In this document: piece after piece, positions 10,091-19,518 of the stretch | Layout: the number at the start of each line of letters is the position of its first letter | Numbering within the stretch: the first letter of the stretch is position 1 | Assembly (NCBI RefSeq): GCF_003350295.1 | Contig: NZ_QLYY01000007.1 | Location: 62,001-126,000, forward strand | Origin: Vibrio tetraodonis | GTDB taxonomy: Bacteria; Pseudomonadota; Gammaproteobacteria; Enterobacterales; Vibrionaceae | DNA length: 64,000 nucleotides | Direction of reading: 5' to 3' | Made by a program: the position numbers and the translations under genes | Notes under the pieces: model-generated | The model's input: only the letters and a program-made list of their open reading frames with translations | Database searches by the model: none | What the model was told of the DNA's origin: nothing

Positions 10091-11104
10091 ATGAAAAAAA
10101 TGCTGACTCTTTCGGCTTTGGCATGTGCTACTTTGGCGCCAACCGCTATGGCTGCTGAAGAAGTAAACGTCTACTCATACCGTCAACCTTTCTTAGTTGA
10201 GCCTATGTTTAATGAGTTCACCAAAGAGACTGGCATTAAAGTAAATGTAAAGTTTGCTAAAAAGGGTTTAGCAGAAAAGCTGGCTCAAGAAGGCGAATAT
10301 AGCCCTGCTGATGTTATTCTAACGGTCGATATTAGTCGTCTTTCTGAGCTGACAGACAAAGGCTTGGTTCAGTCTGTTGATAGTGATGTACTAGAGAAAA
10401 ATATTCCAGCTCAGTATCAAGATGAGAATAATGAGTGGTTTGCGTTAACCACACGAACGCGCAGCGTTTATTCATCTCGTGACCGGGTTGGCAAACTAGG
10501 TGATGACTTTACTTACGAGGATCTTGCTAAGCCTGAGTTTAAAGGCAAGATTTGTACTCGTAGCGGTAAACACCCTTACAATGTTTCGCTGGTTTCTTCA
10601 ATGATCGCCCACCAAGGTGAGGCCGAAACAAAGAAGTGGCTGGAAGGCGTTAAAGCTAATCTAGCACGAAAGCCCCAAGGTAATGACCGTGCTCAAGTGA
10701 AAGCAATCAAAGAAGGCCTGTGCGATGTATCTCTGGGTAACAGTTACTATCTAGGGAAAATGTATAATGATAAAGAGCAGAAAGCATGGGCTGATGCGGT
10801 TTACATTAATTTCCCTGATCAGAAGACTACGGGTACCCATGTTAATATCTCTGGTATGGCAATGGCCAAATACTCACCGAATAAAGATAACGCGCTTAAG
10901 CTGATGGAGTTTTTATCTGGTGATAAAGCTCAGAGCATGTATGCAGAGGTCAATTATGAGTATCCTGTTAAAAATGGCGTGAAGCGTTCAGCGCTGGTTG
11001 CATCTTGGGGAGACTTTAAGGCAGACACCATCTCTTTAGACGAAATCGCTGATCATCACTCATCTGCAATTAAACTACTCGACGAAGTAAAATTCGACCT
11101 GTAA
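10091..11104 (+). CDS. fbpA: Ferric iron ABC transporter, periplasmic binding protein
   Basis: The 337-residue precursor has a signal peptide (about residues 1-21, ending TAMA before AEEVNVYSY). The mature protein belongs to the FbpA/FutA/AfuA family that binds Fe(III). The VNVYSYRQPFLVEP start and the NSYYLGKMYND segment, with paired tyrosines typical of iron ligands, support this. It is the first gene of fbpABC, preceded by a TATAAT promoter overlaid by a Fur box. A stem-loop after the gene may keep the binding protein more abundant than the membrane subunits. The order matches V. cholerae, between amtB and the chitin locus. Confidence 0.93.
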   Translation: MKKMLTLSALACATLAPTAMAAEEVNVYSYRQPFLVEPMFNEFTKETGIKVNVKFAKKGLAEKLAQEGEYSPADVILTVDISRLSELTDKGLVQSVDSDVLEKNIPAQYQDENNEWFALTTRTRSVYSSRDRVGKLGDDFTYEDLAKPEFKGKICTRSGKHPYNVSLVSSMIAHQGEAETKKWLEGVKANLARKPQGNDRAQVKAIKEGLCDVSLGNSYYLGKMYNDKEQKAWADAVYINFPDQKTTGTHVNISGMAMAKYSPNKDNALKLMEFLSGDKAQSMYAEVNYEYPVKNGVKRSALVASWGDFKADTISLDEIADHHSSAIKLLDEVKFDL

Positions 11105-11128
11105 TTGTTCATCATTGCAATTATTTAG

Positions 11129-11163
11129 CCTCAAGTTGCTGCTGTTGTTGGCGTGACTTGAGG
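11129..11163 (+). promoter_or_regulatory. Stem-loop between fbpA and fbpB
   Basis: CCTCAAGT and ACTTGAGG form an 8-bp stem around a 19-base loop with no T-tract. This fits an mRNA-stabilising or partial-attenuation element. Confidence 0.4.
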
Positions 11164-11241
11164 TTGTTGCTATATAAGGGTATAAAATACCCTTAGTGTG
11201 ATAGAGATGCATGACTCATATGCATCTATGATTGTTAGGCA

Positions 11242-12867
11242 ATGAAAGAAAAATTATACCTATGGAAAACCAGTAGTGGGATGCTTGCCTTGCTACTGGT
11301 TTTGCCGATCTTGGCAATATTTATGACGTCAATTGGTGAGACAGATGAACTCTTTTCTCACCTTTTATCGACCGTAATGCCAACTTATACTCTCAATACG
11401 GTCGCTTTGGCTGCTGGGACTATGCTGCTGTCTGCCGTTTTTGGTATACCCTCCGCTTGGGTAATGGCAATGTGCAAAATCCCAAGTGAAAGGTTTTTAC
11501 AGTGGGCATTGGTCCTTCCTCTGGCTATGCCTAGTTATATTGTGGGATACATTTTTACCGACTGGCTTGATTTTGCAGGCCCAATCCAAATATTTCTTCG
11601 TGACGTTATGGGGTGGCAAGCAGGAGATTATTGGTTTCCTGACATTCGGACCTTGCCTGGCGCTATTTTTGTGTTGGCATTGGTTTTATACCCATATGTG
11701 TATTTACTTTGCCGCGCCTCCTTTATGGAGCAAAATGTCTCTTTATTGCAGTCGGCACGCTTGCTGAAATGTTCACCATGGGAAAGCTTTCTTCGGATAT
11801 CATTGCCACTTGCCAGACCCTCTATCGCCATAGGGCTCTCCTTGGTTGCGATGGAAACCATCGGTGATTTTGGCACAGTCAGTTACTTTGCTGTAAATAC
11901 TTTAACTACAGCGGTGTACGACACTTGGCTCGGCTATTCGAGCCTAACTGCTGCCGCAAAAATATCGGCAATTATGCTGATATTTGTTGTCTTATTGCTC
12001 AGCACCGAGCGTTATAGCCGCCGCAGACAAAAGTTGTTTCAAAACCAGTTTAATAGCAGTGAAGACTTTAGATATCAGCTACAGGGCTGGAAAAAATGGT
12101 TAGCCTTATTTTGGTGCTGGGGCTTGGTCGTCATCGCGTTTGCATTTCCTTTAATGCAGTTGATTGTTTATGCATATCAATACTTTGCTCAAAGTTGGAC
12201 CCCAGAATTTCGTCAATACGCTTTGAATAGTTTGTATGTATCATTTTCAGCAGCTTTCATTGGCGTTTTTGTTGCTGTCGTGGTGAATTTTTATCATCGC
12301 TTGGTCGGAAATAGCCAAAGCTTGGTCTTTATGCGTTTATCTTCGTTAGGCTATGCTGTTCCAGGTACTGTACTGGCTATTGGGGTTATGGTCCCGGTTC
12401 TTTTTATGGATCATTTGGTCAATGATGTGGCAAAAGCGATCAATGTGACTCAGCCCGGCTTGATATTTTCAGGCTCTATGTTTGCGTTGATCTTTGCCTT
12501 AACGGTGAGGTTTTCTGCAGTGGCTATTGGTAGCGTTGAGAGCAGTCTTAACAAAGTATCTCCTTCACTTGATATGGCCTCACGTACTATGGGGTGTAAT
12601 TCCAATCAGATGCTATGGCGTGTTCATTTTCCTCTGATTCGACGAGGTGCGTTAATTGCAGGTCTTCTGGTGTTTATCGAATCAATGAAAGAGCTCAATG
12701 CTGCTCTGCTGCTTCGGCCGTTTAATTTTGAAACCTTGGCAACTTATGTGTATAACTTTGCCTCCGATGAGCAGCTTGAGTTAGCAGCGTTACCCGCAGT
12801 ACTTTTGGTATTAGTCGGATTGATTCCGCTTGTATTAGTTAATCGTTCACTGGAGCACTCTCACTAA
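11242..12867 (+). CDS. fbpB: Ferric iron ABC transporter permease
   Basis: The 541-residue inner-membrane permease has two fused halves of about six membrane segments each. Each half carries an EAA-type ATPase-contact loop, seen at SARLLKCSPWESFLRISLPLARPS and ASRTMGCNSNQMLWRVHFPLIRR. This fused layout is typical of FbpB/SfuB. It moves iron delivered by FbpA into the cytoplasm with energy from FbpC. The ribosome binding site is weak (TTAGGC). The stop codon overlaps the fbpC start. Confidence 0.93.
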   Translation: MKEKLYLWKTSSGMLALLLVLPILAIFMTSIGETDELFSHLLSTVMPTYTLNTVALAAGTMLLSAVFGIPSAWVMAMCKIPSERFLQWALVLPLAMPSYIVGYIFTDWLDFAGPIQIFLRDVMGWQAGDYWFPDIRTLPGAIFVLALVLYPYVYLLCRASFMEQNVSLLQSARLLKCSPWESFLRISLPLARPSIAIGLSLVAMETIGDFGTVSYFAVNTLTTAVYDTWLGYSSLTAAAKISAIMLIFVVLLLSTERYSRRRQKLFQNQFNSSEDFRYQLQGWKKWLALFWCWGLVVIAFAFPLMQLIVYAYQYFAQSWTPEFRQYALNSLYVSFSAAFIGVFVAVVVNFYHRLVGNSQSLVFMRLSSLGYAVPGTVLAIGVMVPVLFMDHLVNDVAKAINVTQPGLIFSGSMFALIFALTVRFSAVAIGSVESSLNKVSPSLDMASRTMGCNSNQMLWRVHFPLIRRGALIAGLLVFIESMKELNAALLLRPFNFETLATYVYNFASDEQLELAALPAVLLVLVGLIPLVLVNRSLEHSH

Positions 12868-13898
12868 TGAGTAAAGCGCTATCTATCACTAATTTAACTT
12901 GTCAATACCATCTGCAAACAACCGTGCTTGAGTCTTTGTCTTTGGATGTAAGCCAAGGTGAAATCGTGTGTTTGCTTGGTGCGAGTGGTTGTGGAAAAAC
13001 AACCTTGTTAAAAGCGATCGCAGGTCTACTTCCACTAAGCTCAGGGACCATGCGTCTCAATGGCAAGCTAATAGATAACGGCAGCTGCTGGCAGCCACCA
13101 GAGCAGCGAAATATTGGCATGATATTTCAAGATTACGCACTTTTTCCTCATTTGACGGTGGAAGAAAATGTGGCTTTTGGTTTAAAAGCATTTAGCAAAC
13201 ATGATAAATCGCTCAAGATCGCGGAAATGTTGGCGTTGGTTCATCTCACTGGATACGAGAAGCGTTACCCACATCAGTTATCAGGCGGGCAACAGCAACG
13301 CGTCGCCATCGCTCGTTCCCTGGCGTACAATCCTGATTTGCTATTGTTAGACGAGCCTTTCTCTAACATAGACACTCAGGTTCGCCACGAATTGATTGGT
13401 GAAATTCGTAAAATCTTTAAGCAGCAGGGTGTGACGGCAATCTTCGTAACTCATAGTCGTGAAGAAGCTTTTGCCTTTGCTGATAAGATGGCGGTGATGA
13501 ATCACGGCATCATAGAGCAATATGGAACCGCGAGTGAATTGTATTATCAACCATCAAGTAAATTTGTTGCCGATTTTTTAGGTGGCGGTAGCTACCTGAA
13601 CGCAAAACGAGTATCGGAACGAGAGTTTGAAACTGAGCTTGGCCTTGTCGAAGCAAAGGCGCAGCAAGATATCCATATTGATGCTAAGTGTGAATTGTTA
13701 CTGCGCCCGCAGCACATCCAGATCAGTGCGACTGAACAAAGCAGCGTCATGGTACTTGAGCAGCAATTTATGGGAGATCATTGCCGCTATGTTATTGATG
13801 CCAACGGTAGCCGATTATTAGCTAGTTCATCGGAACCATTAAACATTGGTCAGCCAGTTTCGGTCAAGGTAGAAACACACGGTGTTTTGGCATTCTAA
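12867..13898 (+). CDS. fbpC: Ferric iron ABC transporter ATP-binding protein
   Basis: The 343-residue ATPase shows Walker A GASGCGKTT, Q-loop FQDYALFPH, signature LSGGQQQR, Walker B LLLLDEPFSNID and the switch His in FVTHSREEA. A C-terminal extension (about residues 240-343) is a TOBE-like regulatory domain, as in FbpC. It overlaps the fbpB stop by one base, so it is coupled to it. The gene ends 21 bases from the convergent hexosaminidase gene. Confidence 0.94.
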   Translation: MSKALSITNLTCQYHLQTTVLESLSLDVSQGEIVCLLGASGCGKTTLLKAIAGLLPLSSGTMRLNGKLIDNGSCWQPPEQRNIGMIFQDYALFPHLTVEENVAFGLKAFSKHDKSLKIAEMLALVHLTGYEKRYPHQLSGGQQQRVAIARSLAYNPDLLLLDEPFSNIDTQVRHELIGEIRKIFKQQGVTAIFVTHSREEAFAFADKMAVMNHGIIEQYGTASELYYQPSSKFVADFLGGGSYLNAKRVSEREFETELGLVEAKAQQDIHIDAKCELLLRPQHIQISATEQSSVMVLEQQFMGDHCRYVIDANGSRLLASSSEPLNIGQPVSVKVETHGVLAF

Positions 13899-13919
13899 TT
13901 CCGCCTTGATCTGACGTTA

Positions 13920-15833
13920 TTAAGTTTTTGTCTTCCATGGGTATCGGTATTGGATATTTTGCTTATCCATTAGTCTCTGATGCTGTTTTAGGCGAGATAA
14001 ATAATCTTGCCAATCGCGTCCAGAGCTGTCTGTCCAGCAAACTTCAGAAAATGCAGTCAACCTTGGGAAAAGCATATAATCAATGTTGGCTTGTTCTATG
14101 GTGTTTTCGCACCATAGAGCGCACTGAAGCCCTAATATCTTTTGATGCATATTGCTCTGTGCTGATATTTGCTCAAGTGGCTGGTAACGGTAAGCTTTTT
14201 CTAAAGTTAGTACTCCTGCCCAATCGGAGCCGGGTTCATTAGGCGTATAGTTTTGTACTAAATCAAAGTAGGTATATTGGGCTGGTTGGAGAATCACATT
14301 GAAACCTTGCTCAGCGCTATTTATGGCGGCGTTCTCATTGGTCCAAGCAACTATGACAGTATTTGGACTGACTTTATTCCCATTTTTGACTTCTTCCCAG
14401 CCAAGCATACGTTTTCCAAGTGATTTAAGTTTGTTCTCTGCATAGCGGAGAATATGACCTTGAAGCTCATCTGTGCTTTGGTAGTGATTGACTTTCATGA
14501 GTGTCTGACAAGCTTGACTATTTTTCCATACACCAGAGGGGACTTCGTCACCGCCCATATGTATCCAAGGTGAAGGGAAAAGATCAGCAATTTCTTCTAG
14601 TACTTTATCGATAAAAAGATAAGTACCATCAAGGACAGGGGAAAGAGTGTTATCGTGATAGTTTTGGACACTTAGATAGCAAGATGCGTCTTCGTCATCA
14701 GCAAGTAGATAAGGGAGAGATTTTATCGCTGCTCTACAATGCCCAGGGATATCAATCTCTGGTATTACAATAATCGAGCGATCAGCGGCATAAGCGATGA
14801 TTTCTCGTATCTGCTCTTTGCTATAGTACCCTTCATGATTTGAGGTAAGATGGCTCAATTGTGGCTCTAAATCGTACTGACTGCCACGTTTTGCGCCTAC
14901 CTGTGTGAGTTGTGGAAAAGCATCGATCTCCACTCTCCATCCTTCATCATCGGTTAAATGCCAGTGAAAATGGTTAAGCTTGTAGTAGACCAATTGATTA
15001 ATCAATCTTTTGATTGTACTCACGGAATGAAAATGACGAGCGCAGTCGAGCATCAACCCACGATAAGTAAATCGTGGATGATCGACGATCTTAACCTTAG
15101 GAACGACGAAATTACCATCTAAGCTTTTAATTAGCTGCAATAAGGTAGCACTGGCGTGGGTAAAACCATTTATAGAGTTAGCCTCTAATTTAATACACTC
15201 CGCCTCCACCTCTAAATTATAGTGTCCGTCGTCTAGGGAAGAATTGAGCACAAAGAGTATACCGCTTTTACTTTTTCCAAGCTGAATGCCAAACATGGCA
15301 CTCATTTCTTGCTCTAGCCATGTGGCAGCTTTCTCTGCCATGGAAGTTTGGATGGAGATATTGATTTTGTCGGTCAAAGTTATCTCCCCCTTTTGATATT
15401 CGATTTTGTTGGGGTGAGGGATAAGCCCGGTGCAAGATGCTTTTGGAGGTGTCAAGCAAGCATCTATTTCATGGACTTTGGCAAGCATCATTGGGTTTAT
15501 GGCTACAGGCAGTTTCTGGTTTGTGTCTAGGTTAACAACTACTGCCTCTTTTATGCCATGAGCATAGAAGCGAATAGGTGGTGACTTAACAATAAATTCG
15601 CAGTAATACTGATTATCTATAGCTAATTTGTCGATATCTGGCGTGATTGTGCAAAAACTTCCTATTTGCTTGACTTTGCCATGAGTGATGCTGTCGAGTT
15701 TAATATTGCGCTCGAAAATAAATTGCAAATACCAGCGTGAGAGTGTGAATTCAGAGACGTTACGCAGTGTTAAGCTGACCAAGCTTTGCTCGGGCTCTTC
15801 ATATATAACGGCAAGTTGGAGTTGATAGCTCAT
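13920..15833 (-). CDS. Beta-N-acetylhexosaminidase, GH20
   Basis: The 637-residue glycosidase removes N-acetylglucosamine from the non-reducing end of chitooligosaccharides. The GH20 catalytic barrel begins near LDCARHFHSVSTIK and carries HMGGDE, the Asp-Glu pair of substrate-assisted catalysis, plus conserved WHLTDDEGWR. There is no signal peptide, so it should act in the cytoplasm on imported sugars, like its V. cholerae counterpart in the chitin operon. The start overlaps the kinase stop as ATGA. It is the last gene of the operon here; in V. cholerae a chitobiose phosphorylase and a sugar-phosphate mutase follow. Confidence 0.93.
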   Translation of the reverse strand: MSYQLQLAVIYEEPEQSLVSLTLRNVSEFTLSRWYLQFIFERNIKLDSITHGKVKQIGSFCTITPDIDKLAIDNQYYCEFIVKSPPIRFYAHGIKEAVVVNLDTNQKLPVAINPMMLAKVHEIDACLTPPKASCTGLIPHPNKIEYQKGEITLTDKINISIQTSMAEKAATWLEQEMSAMFGIQLGKSKSGILFVLNSSLDDGHYNLEVEAECIKLEANSINGFTHASATLLQLIKSLDGNFVVPKVKIVDHPRFTYRGLMLDCARHFHSVSTIKRLINQLVYYKLNHFHWHLTDDEGWRVEIDAFPQLTQVGAKRGSQYDLEPQLSHLTSNHEGYYSKEQIREIIAYAADRSIIVIPEIDIPGHCRAAIKSLPYLLADDEDASCYLSVQNYHDNTLSPVLDGTYLFIDKVLEEIADLFPSPWIHMGGDEVPSGVWKNSQACQTLMKVNHYQSTDELQGHILRYAENKLKSLGKRMLGWEEVKNGNKVSPNTVIVAWTNENAAINSAEQGFNVILQPAQYTYFDLVQNYTPNEPGSDWAGVLTLEKAYRYQPLEQISAQSNMHQKILGLQCALWCENTIEQANIDYMLFPRLTAFSEVCWTDSSGRDWQDYLSRLKQHQRLMDKQNIQYRYPWKTKT

Positions 15834-16720
15834 GCTTCCTCTCTTTTAAATAGATTATGCTCTGGCTTTCCTGCAAACATCAAAGCGCCTTCAAGTGCAT
15901 CATACTCAGGTGTAACCAGCCATTTATGAGTGCTTGGGGTAAGCCAATCACCAATGCGCTCAGCGATACCGCCCATAAGACAAACTCTCTCAGCGCCTTT
16001 TTTAACTAAAGCTTGAATTAACATCTCAATGTCACGTGCGCTTTCTTTTAGTAGCCATATCGCAAGAGGATCGTTTTGATGTGCATGATCAAATATCAGA
16101 GGACAGAACTGAGCATAATCTCGGGGTAGAGCGTTTTTAGACCAAGTGACAACTTCACTGATATCATGGTTAAAATGTTGGAAAATCTGCTGACAAAGTG
16201 GTGTTTTTGCACGCATGTCATCTGCCGCAAGAAGAACTTGTTGCAGTAATTTAAGGCCCATGATGGCGCCACTACCTTGATCTGAAATGGGAAACTCGTG
16301 TCCTCCCACCACATATTGTTTGGTTCCGGACAAATAAAGACCGCATGATCCTGTCCCTGCAATGACTATGGCGCCGCTATCTCCGTTATGCGCGCCTAGA
16401 CAAGCACCGTAGGCATCGGTATTCAACACTAAAGAAGCAAAAGGGTGTGGTTGTGATATGAACTCGAACCATGCACTTTTATGTTCAGCGCCAGCAAGCG
16501 CTAATCCAAGGTGCATGAAAGCGAATTGGGAATGATCAAGACTGGCACTTTTCGCCGCTATGGATACGGTTTCGATTATAGACTGTAGGGCAAGTTCGAC
16601 TCCGAGTAGAATATTAGCGCTGCCGCCTTTTGCTTCTCCAAGTAATCTTCCTTGATGATCTCTTATTCTTGCTCGGCAACTGGTTCCCCCGCCGTCAATA
16701 CCGACATAATATTGAATCAT
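15830..16720 (-). CDS. N-acetylglucosamine/glucosamine kinase (BadF/BadG/BcrA/BcrD ATPase family)
   Basis: The 296-residue sugar kinase has the ASKHA phosphate loop YVGIDGGGTSCRARI at its N-terminus, a second phosphate segment GAIVIAGTGSCG and the adenosine region VCLMGGIAERI. The start is ATG 16720 because GGGAGGAG lies 7 bases upstream and the protein then begins exactly at the fold; an upstream extension of 14 residues has no support. The V. cholerae homologue in this locus was described as a glucosamine-specific kinase, so glucosamine and GlcNAc are both possible substrates. The gap to the GH9 gene is one base. Confidence 0.9.
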   Translation of the reverse strand: MIQYYVGIDGGGTSCRARIRDHQGRLLGEAKGGSANILLGVELALQSIIETVSIAAKSASLDHSQFAFMHLGLALAGAEHKSAWFEFISQPHPFASLVLNTDAYGACLGAHNGDSGAIVIAGTGSCGLYLSGTKQYVVGGHEFPISDQGSGAIMGLKLLQQVLLAADDMRAKTPLCQQIFQHFNHDISEVVTWSKNALPRDYAQFCPLIFDHAHQNDPLAIWLLKESARDIEMLIQALVKKGAERVCLMGGIAERIGDWLTPSTHKWLVTPEYDALEGALMFAGKPEHNLFKREEA

Positions 16721-16721
16721 T

Positions 16722-18440
16722 CTAACTCTCCTCCCTGTTAGTAAAATGATGTGATTGGGCAATGATCGCCAGAAGGAACCATGCGCTGTGGGGTAACCAT
16801 TGTTCTCCCCATCGCCAATTTTGCGCCATATCGTCTTTATGAGCTGAGGGGTTAAATGCTATGCCATGTGGATCATTTACTCCCGCAGTAATGCCATTAC
16901 AAATACCTCCTTTGGCATTAAAAAAACCAAGTTGAGGTAAATAATCAGGGTTATTGTGTCCATGTCCATCGACCATACACATGTCATAGGGGTTAAGGCC
17001 TAGTATCCAGTCTATGGCACCTTGAGCATATTGAATTAAGCCATTTTTTATTGTGATATCATTGATATAAGGCTGCGCGAAATAGGCCATCACAGCTAAT
17101 GATGATAAGCGTGCATTCTCGCCTTGCCACCAATAACCTGTCTCATTATCTTGCGCAATGAAGAAAGCTTCTCGTTTGTCATGATGCAGATCTTTAACGT
17201 ATTGACGTGGATAGCCAAATGGATTGAATACCTTGTGAGTGATGGACAGTTCAAATTGACAGGATTGAACTAGAGTCTTTAAAACGGCTTCACTAAGATT
17301 ATCTTGTTTATCTATGCTGAGATACTCGCATAGTGCGATTGCAGGAAGGCCTGCTTCTGCCGCGTGAAAGTAAGGCCGAGAGCCATCGTCATTGGCTGAC
17401 CAATAATGACTTACATTAGCATCCGATTGTTGACGGCTTGTAAGCCTTTTTGCCCATGTGCGAGCTTCTTCTAAGTAACAAGTTTGATGGGTTGATTTGT
17501 ACAACTCGACGCTAGCAATAAGAGCGCAATACTCATCAATAATATTTTCTTGATTGTCGTTTAGATAATAGTGGTTGTGCTCTTTAAGGTGTGCGTAGCC
17601 TAAAACTGCCGCTTTGAGGTACTCCTCAGCCGTATAGTCTCTGTCCTTGTGGAGTCTTGCTGCTGCTGCCAATGCCGCGATAGCAAGGCCGCCGCCTTGA
17701 CGAAAGCCTGCTTGGTAGTCGTCTGACTTTTGTCCCTGCTGGGTTGAGTAGGAACATATTTCTCTTTCTTGAGGGTTTTTGGACCACTTATCAAATACAG
17801 TGGTATAGAAATAGCCGCTGCTGTGTTGCATTCTGAGCAAAAAATCAGCCCCGAACAAAGCTTCATCTAACATCCTTTGATAGGTAAAATTGGGCAGACT
17901 GCGCTGAGTTATTTCAATCCCTTTGACTATATTCCATACCACGATGGGCGTTTGCTGCGGGTTGAAATAGTTCGCATAGGAAAGATGAGATAAGTATTTA
18001 CTTACATCTCCAGATGCGTCGTACCAGCCGCCGTGTACATCAACATAGGTTTGACTATTGAGTAAACGAACATGTTTATCTTGCCTATCAAATAGCCCAT
18101 CACAACGTTGTGATTTGAAATAATGGATCAGATCGGAAAGTGTTGATTGGCACAGTTGGTTATTTGAAATAGTAAATGGTTTAGATTGGCAGTGTTGAAA
18201 GCGCAAATAATAGCTGCCAGATACTTGATGGGCGGAAAAGTTGATATGACTGAAATATCCCTGATGCCATTTTTCAACTCGCGCAATCTGTCCTAATGGA
18301 AAATGGCCGACACATTGCTTGTTATAGGCATTGATTAATTCCACCTTAGAGTTTGGTAGCAAAGAATCCTCATCGAGCATCAAAATGGCCTTTTTAGGAC
18401 CAAGCCTTTCATAACCAATATGGTTGGTTAGTATTTGCAT
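16722..18440 (-). CDS. GH9 family exo-beta-glucosaminidase / glucosidase-like enzyme
   Basis: The 572-residue protein combines an N-terminal immunoglobulin-like CelD_N domain (about 1-90; LTNHIGYERLGPKKA) with a GH9 (alpha/alpha)6 barrel. The GH9 signature VHGGWYDASGD carries the catalytic Asp pair, and a Glu in NWRWGEQWLPHSA is the likely acid. There is no signal peptide, so it is cytoplasmic. In V. cholerae the gene at this position encodes a glucosaminidase acting on non-reducing glucosamine of partly deacetylated chitin. The start is ATG 18440 with AGAGG upstream; the longer frame runs into the ATPase gene. Confidence 0.88.
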   Translation of the reverse strand: MQILTNHIGYERLGPKKAILMLDEDSLLPNSKVELINAYNKQCVGHFPLGQIARVEKWHQGYFSHINFSAHQVSGSYYLRFQHCQSKPFTISNNQLCQSTLSDLIHYFKSQRCDGLFDRQDKHVRLLNSQTYVDVHGGWYDASGDVSKYLSHLSYANYFNPQQTPIVVWNIVKGIEITQRSLPNFTYQRMLDEALFGADFLLRMQHSSGYFYTTVFDKWSKNPQEREICSYSTQQGQKSDDYQAGFRQGGGLAIAALAAAARLHKDRDYTAEEYLKAAVLGYAHLKEHNHYYLNDNQENIIDEYCALIASVELYKSTHQTCYLEEARTWAKRLTSRQQSDANVSHYWSANDDGSRPYFHAAEAGLPAIALCEYLSIDKQDNLSEAVLKTLVQSCQFELSITHKVFNPFGYPRQYVKDLHHDKREAFFIAQDNETGYWWQGENARLSSLAVMAYFAQPYINDITIKNGLIQYAQGAIDWILGLNPYDMCMVDGHGHNNPDYLPQLGFFNAKGGICNGITAGVNDPHGIAFNPSAHKDDMAQNWRWGEQWLPHSAWFLLAIIAQSHHFTNREES

Positions 18441-18489
18441 TCGTACCTCTAGGTATATATTTTCAATGTGATGGTTTGGTTGATGTTTA

Positions 18490-19482
18490 TTATTGGTGTA
18501 AGTAACAACGAACAAAGTGGTTGCTTGAGAGCTGTGTGATCTCCGGTAGCTGTTGTTTGCATTTTTGAGTCGAATGAGGACATCGAGCGGCAAATGGGCA
18601 GCCTGAAGAACTCGGCGTCCAAAGGGGAATTTCTCCTTTGTTACCGTCTAATTGGGTATGAATGGATTTACTTGGATCTGGTACGGCAGAGATAAGTAAT
18701 TGGGTATAGGGGTGCTGAGGCTGGTGGATAACTTCTTCTGTATCCCCCCATTCGACCATATGACCGACGTACATAACCGCAATGTCTTCAGCTATATAAC
18801 GCGCTGTTGCTATATCATGGGTGATATAAAGTAGTGACATTTTTTTCTCAAACTTCATTTCCTCCATGAGATTTAGCACCCCTGCGCGAATAGACACATC
18901 AAGCATTGAAGTTGGTTCATCAGCTAATACAACTTCGGCTTCTACTGCAATGTTACGCGCAAGATTCACTCTTTGACGTTGCCCTCCTGAAAGCTGGTGA
19001 GGGAACTTACTGGCTGTTTCTTTTGCTGGAATTAAGCCTACTTGCTCTAACAGCGCATACACGCGCTCCTGCAATTCTTTTTTGTTATTTGTTGCGACTT
19101 TTTTATGAATCAATAGAGGGCGGGCTAGATGATGAAAAATGTTGTGGGTTGGGTTGAGAGAACTAAAAGGATCTTGCCATACCATTTGTACCCCTTCTCG
19201 ATAACTCTTTAGTTCAGAGCGAGAGCGAAAAGAGGTGAGATCTTTGCCTTTATAGTGAATCGAGCCTGAGTTTGGCGCATACATTTTGGCGATCATCTTG
19301 GCTGTGGTTGATTTACCAGAGCCAGACTCTCCCACTACGGAAAGACCACGACTCTTATACATTTTGAAGGACACGTCATTAATCGCGCGCATCATTGGCT
19401 GTTTTAATGCGTTACTATTAATCGGAAAGTCTTTGATAAGGTTTTTCCCTTCAACGAGTAGCTGTCCATATTCATCGCTCAT
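18490..19482 (-). CDS. Chitooligosaccharide ABC transporter ATP-binding protein (second, DppF/OppF-like)
   Basis: The 330-residue ATPase has Walker A GESGSGKST, Q-loop WQDPFSSLNP, signature LSGGQRQR, Walker B VVLADEPTSMLD and the switch His in YITHDIA. A C-terminal oligo/dipeptide-type Cys motif, CPFAARCPHSTQKC, may hold an iron-sulfur cluster. GGAGG lies before the ATG. It is the fifth gene of the operon, 49 bases before the GH9 gene. The family is oligopeptide-type, but the operon and synteny point to chitin oligosaccharides. Confidence 0.92.
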   Translation of the reverse strand: MSDEYGQLLVEGKNLIKDFPINSNALKQPMMRAINDVSFKMYKSRGLSVVGESGSGKSTTAKMIAKMYAPNSGSIHYKGKDLTSFRSRSELKSYREGVQMVWQDPFSSLNPTHNIFHHLARPLLIHKKVATNNKKELQERVYALLEQVGLIPAKETASKFPHQLSGGQRQRVNLARNIAVEAEVVLADEPTSMLDVSIRAGVLNLMEEMKFEKKMSLLYITHDIATARYIAEDIAVMYVGHMVEWGDTEEVIHQPQHPYTQLLISAVPDPSKSIHTQLDGNKGEIPLWTPSSSGCPFAARCPHSTQKCKQQLPEITQLSSNHFVRCYLHQ

Positions 19483-19518
19483 TATCGCCTCCTGTTTATT
19501 GGTCTTTATCGTCTCAAT

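Noticed and set aside
13928..14242. Open frame of 104 codons opposite the GH20 gene
   Set aside because: Lies wholly inside the conserved hexosaminidase barrel and has no ribosome binding site.
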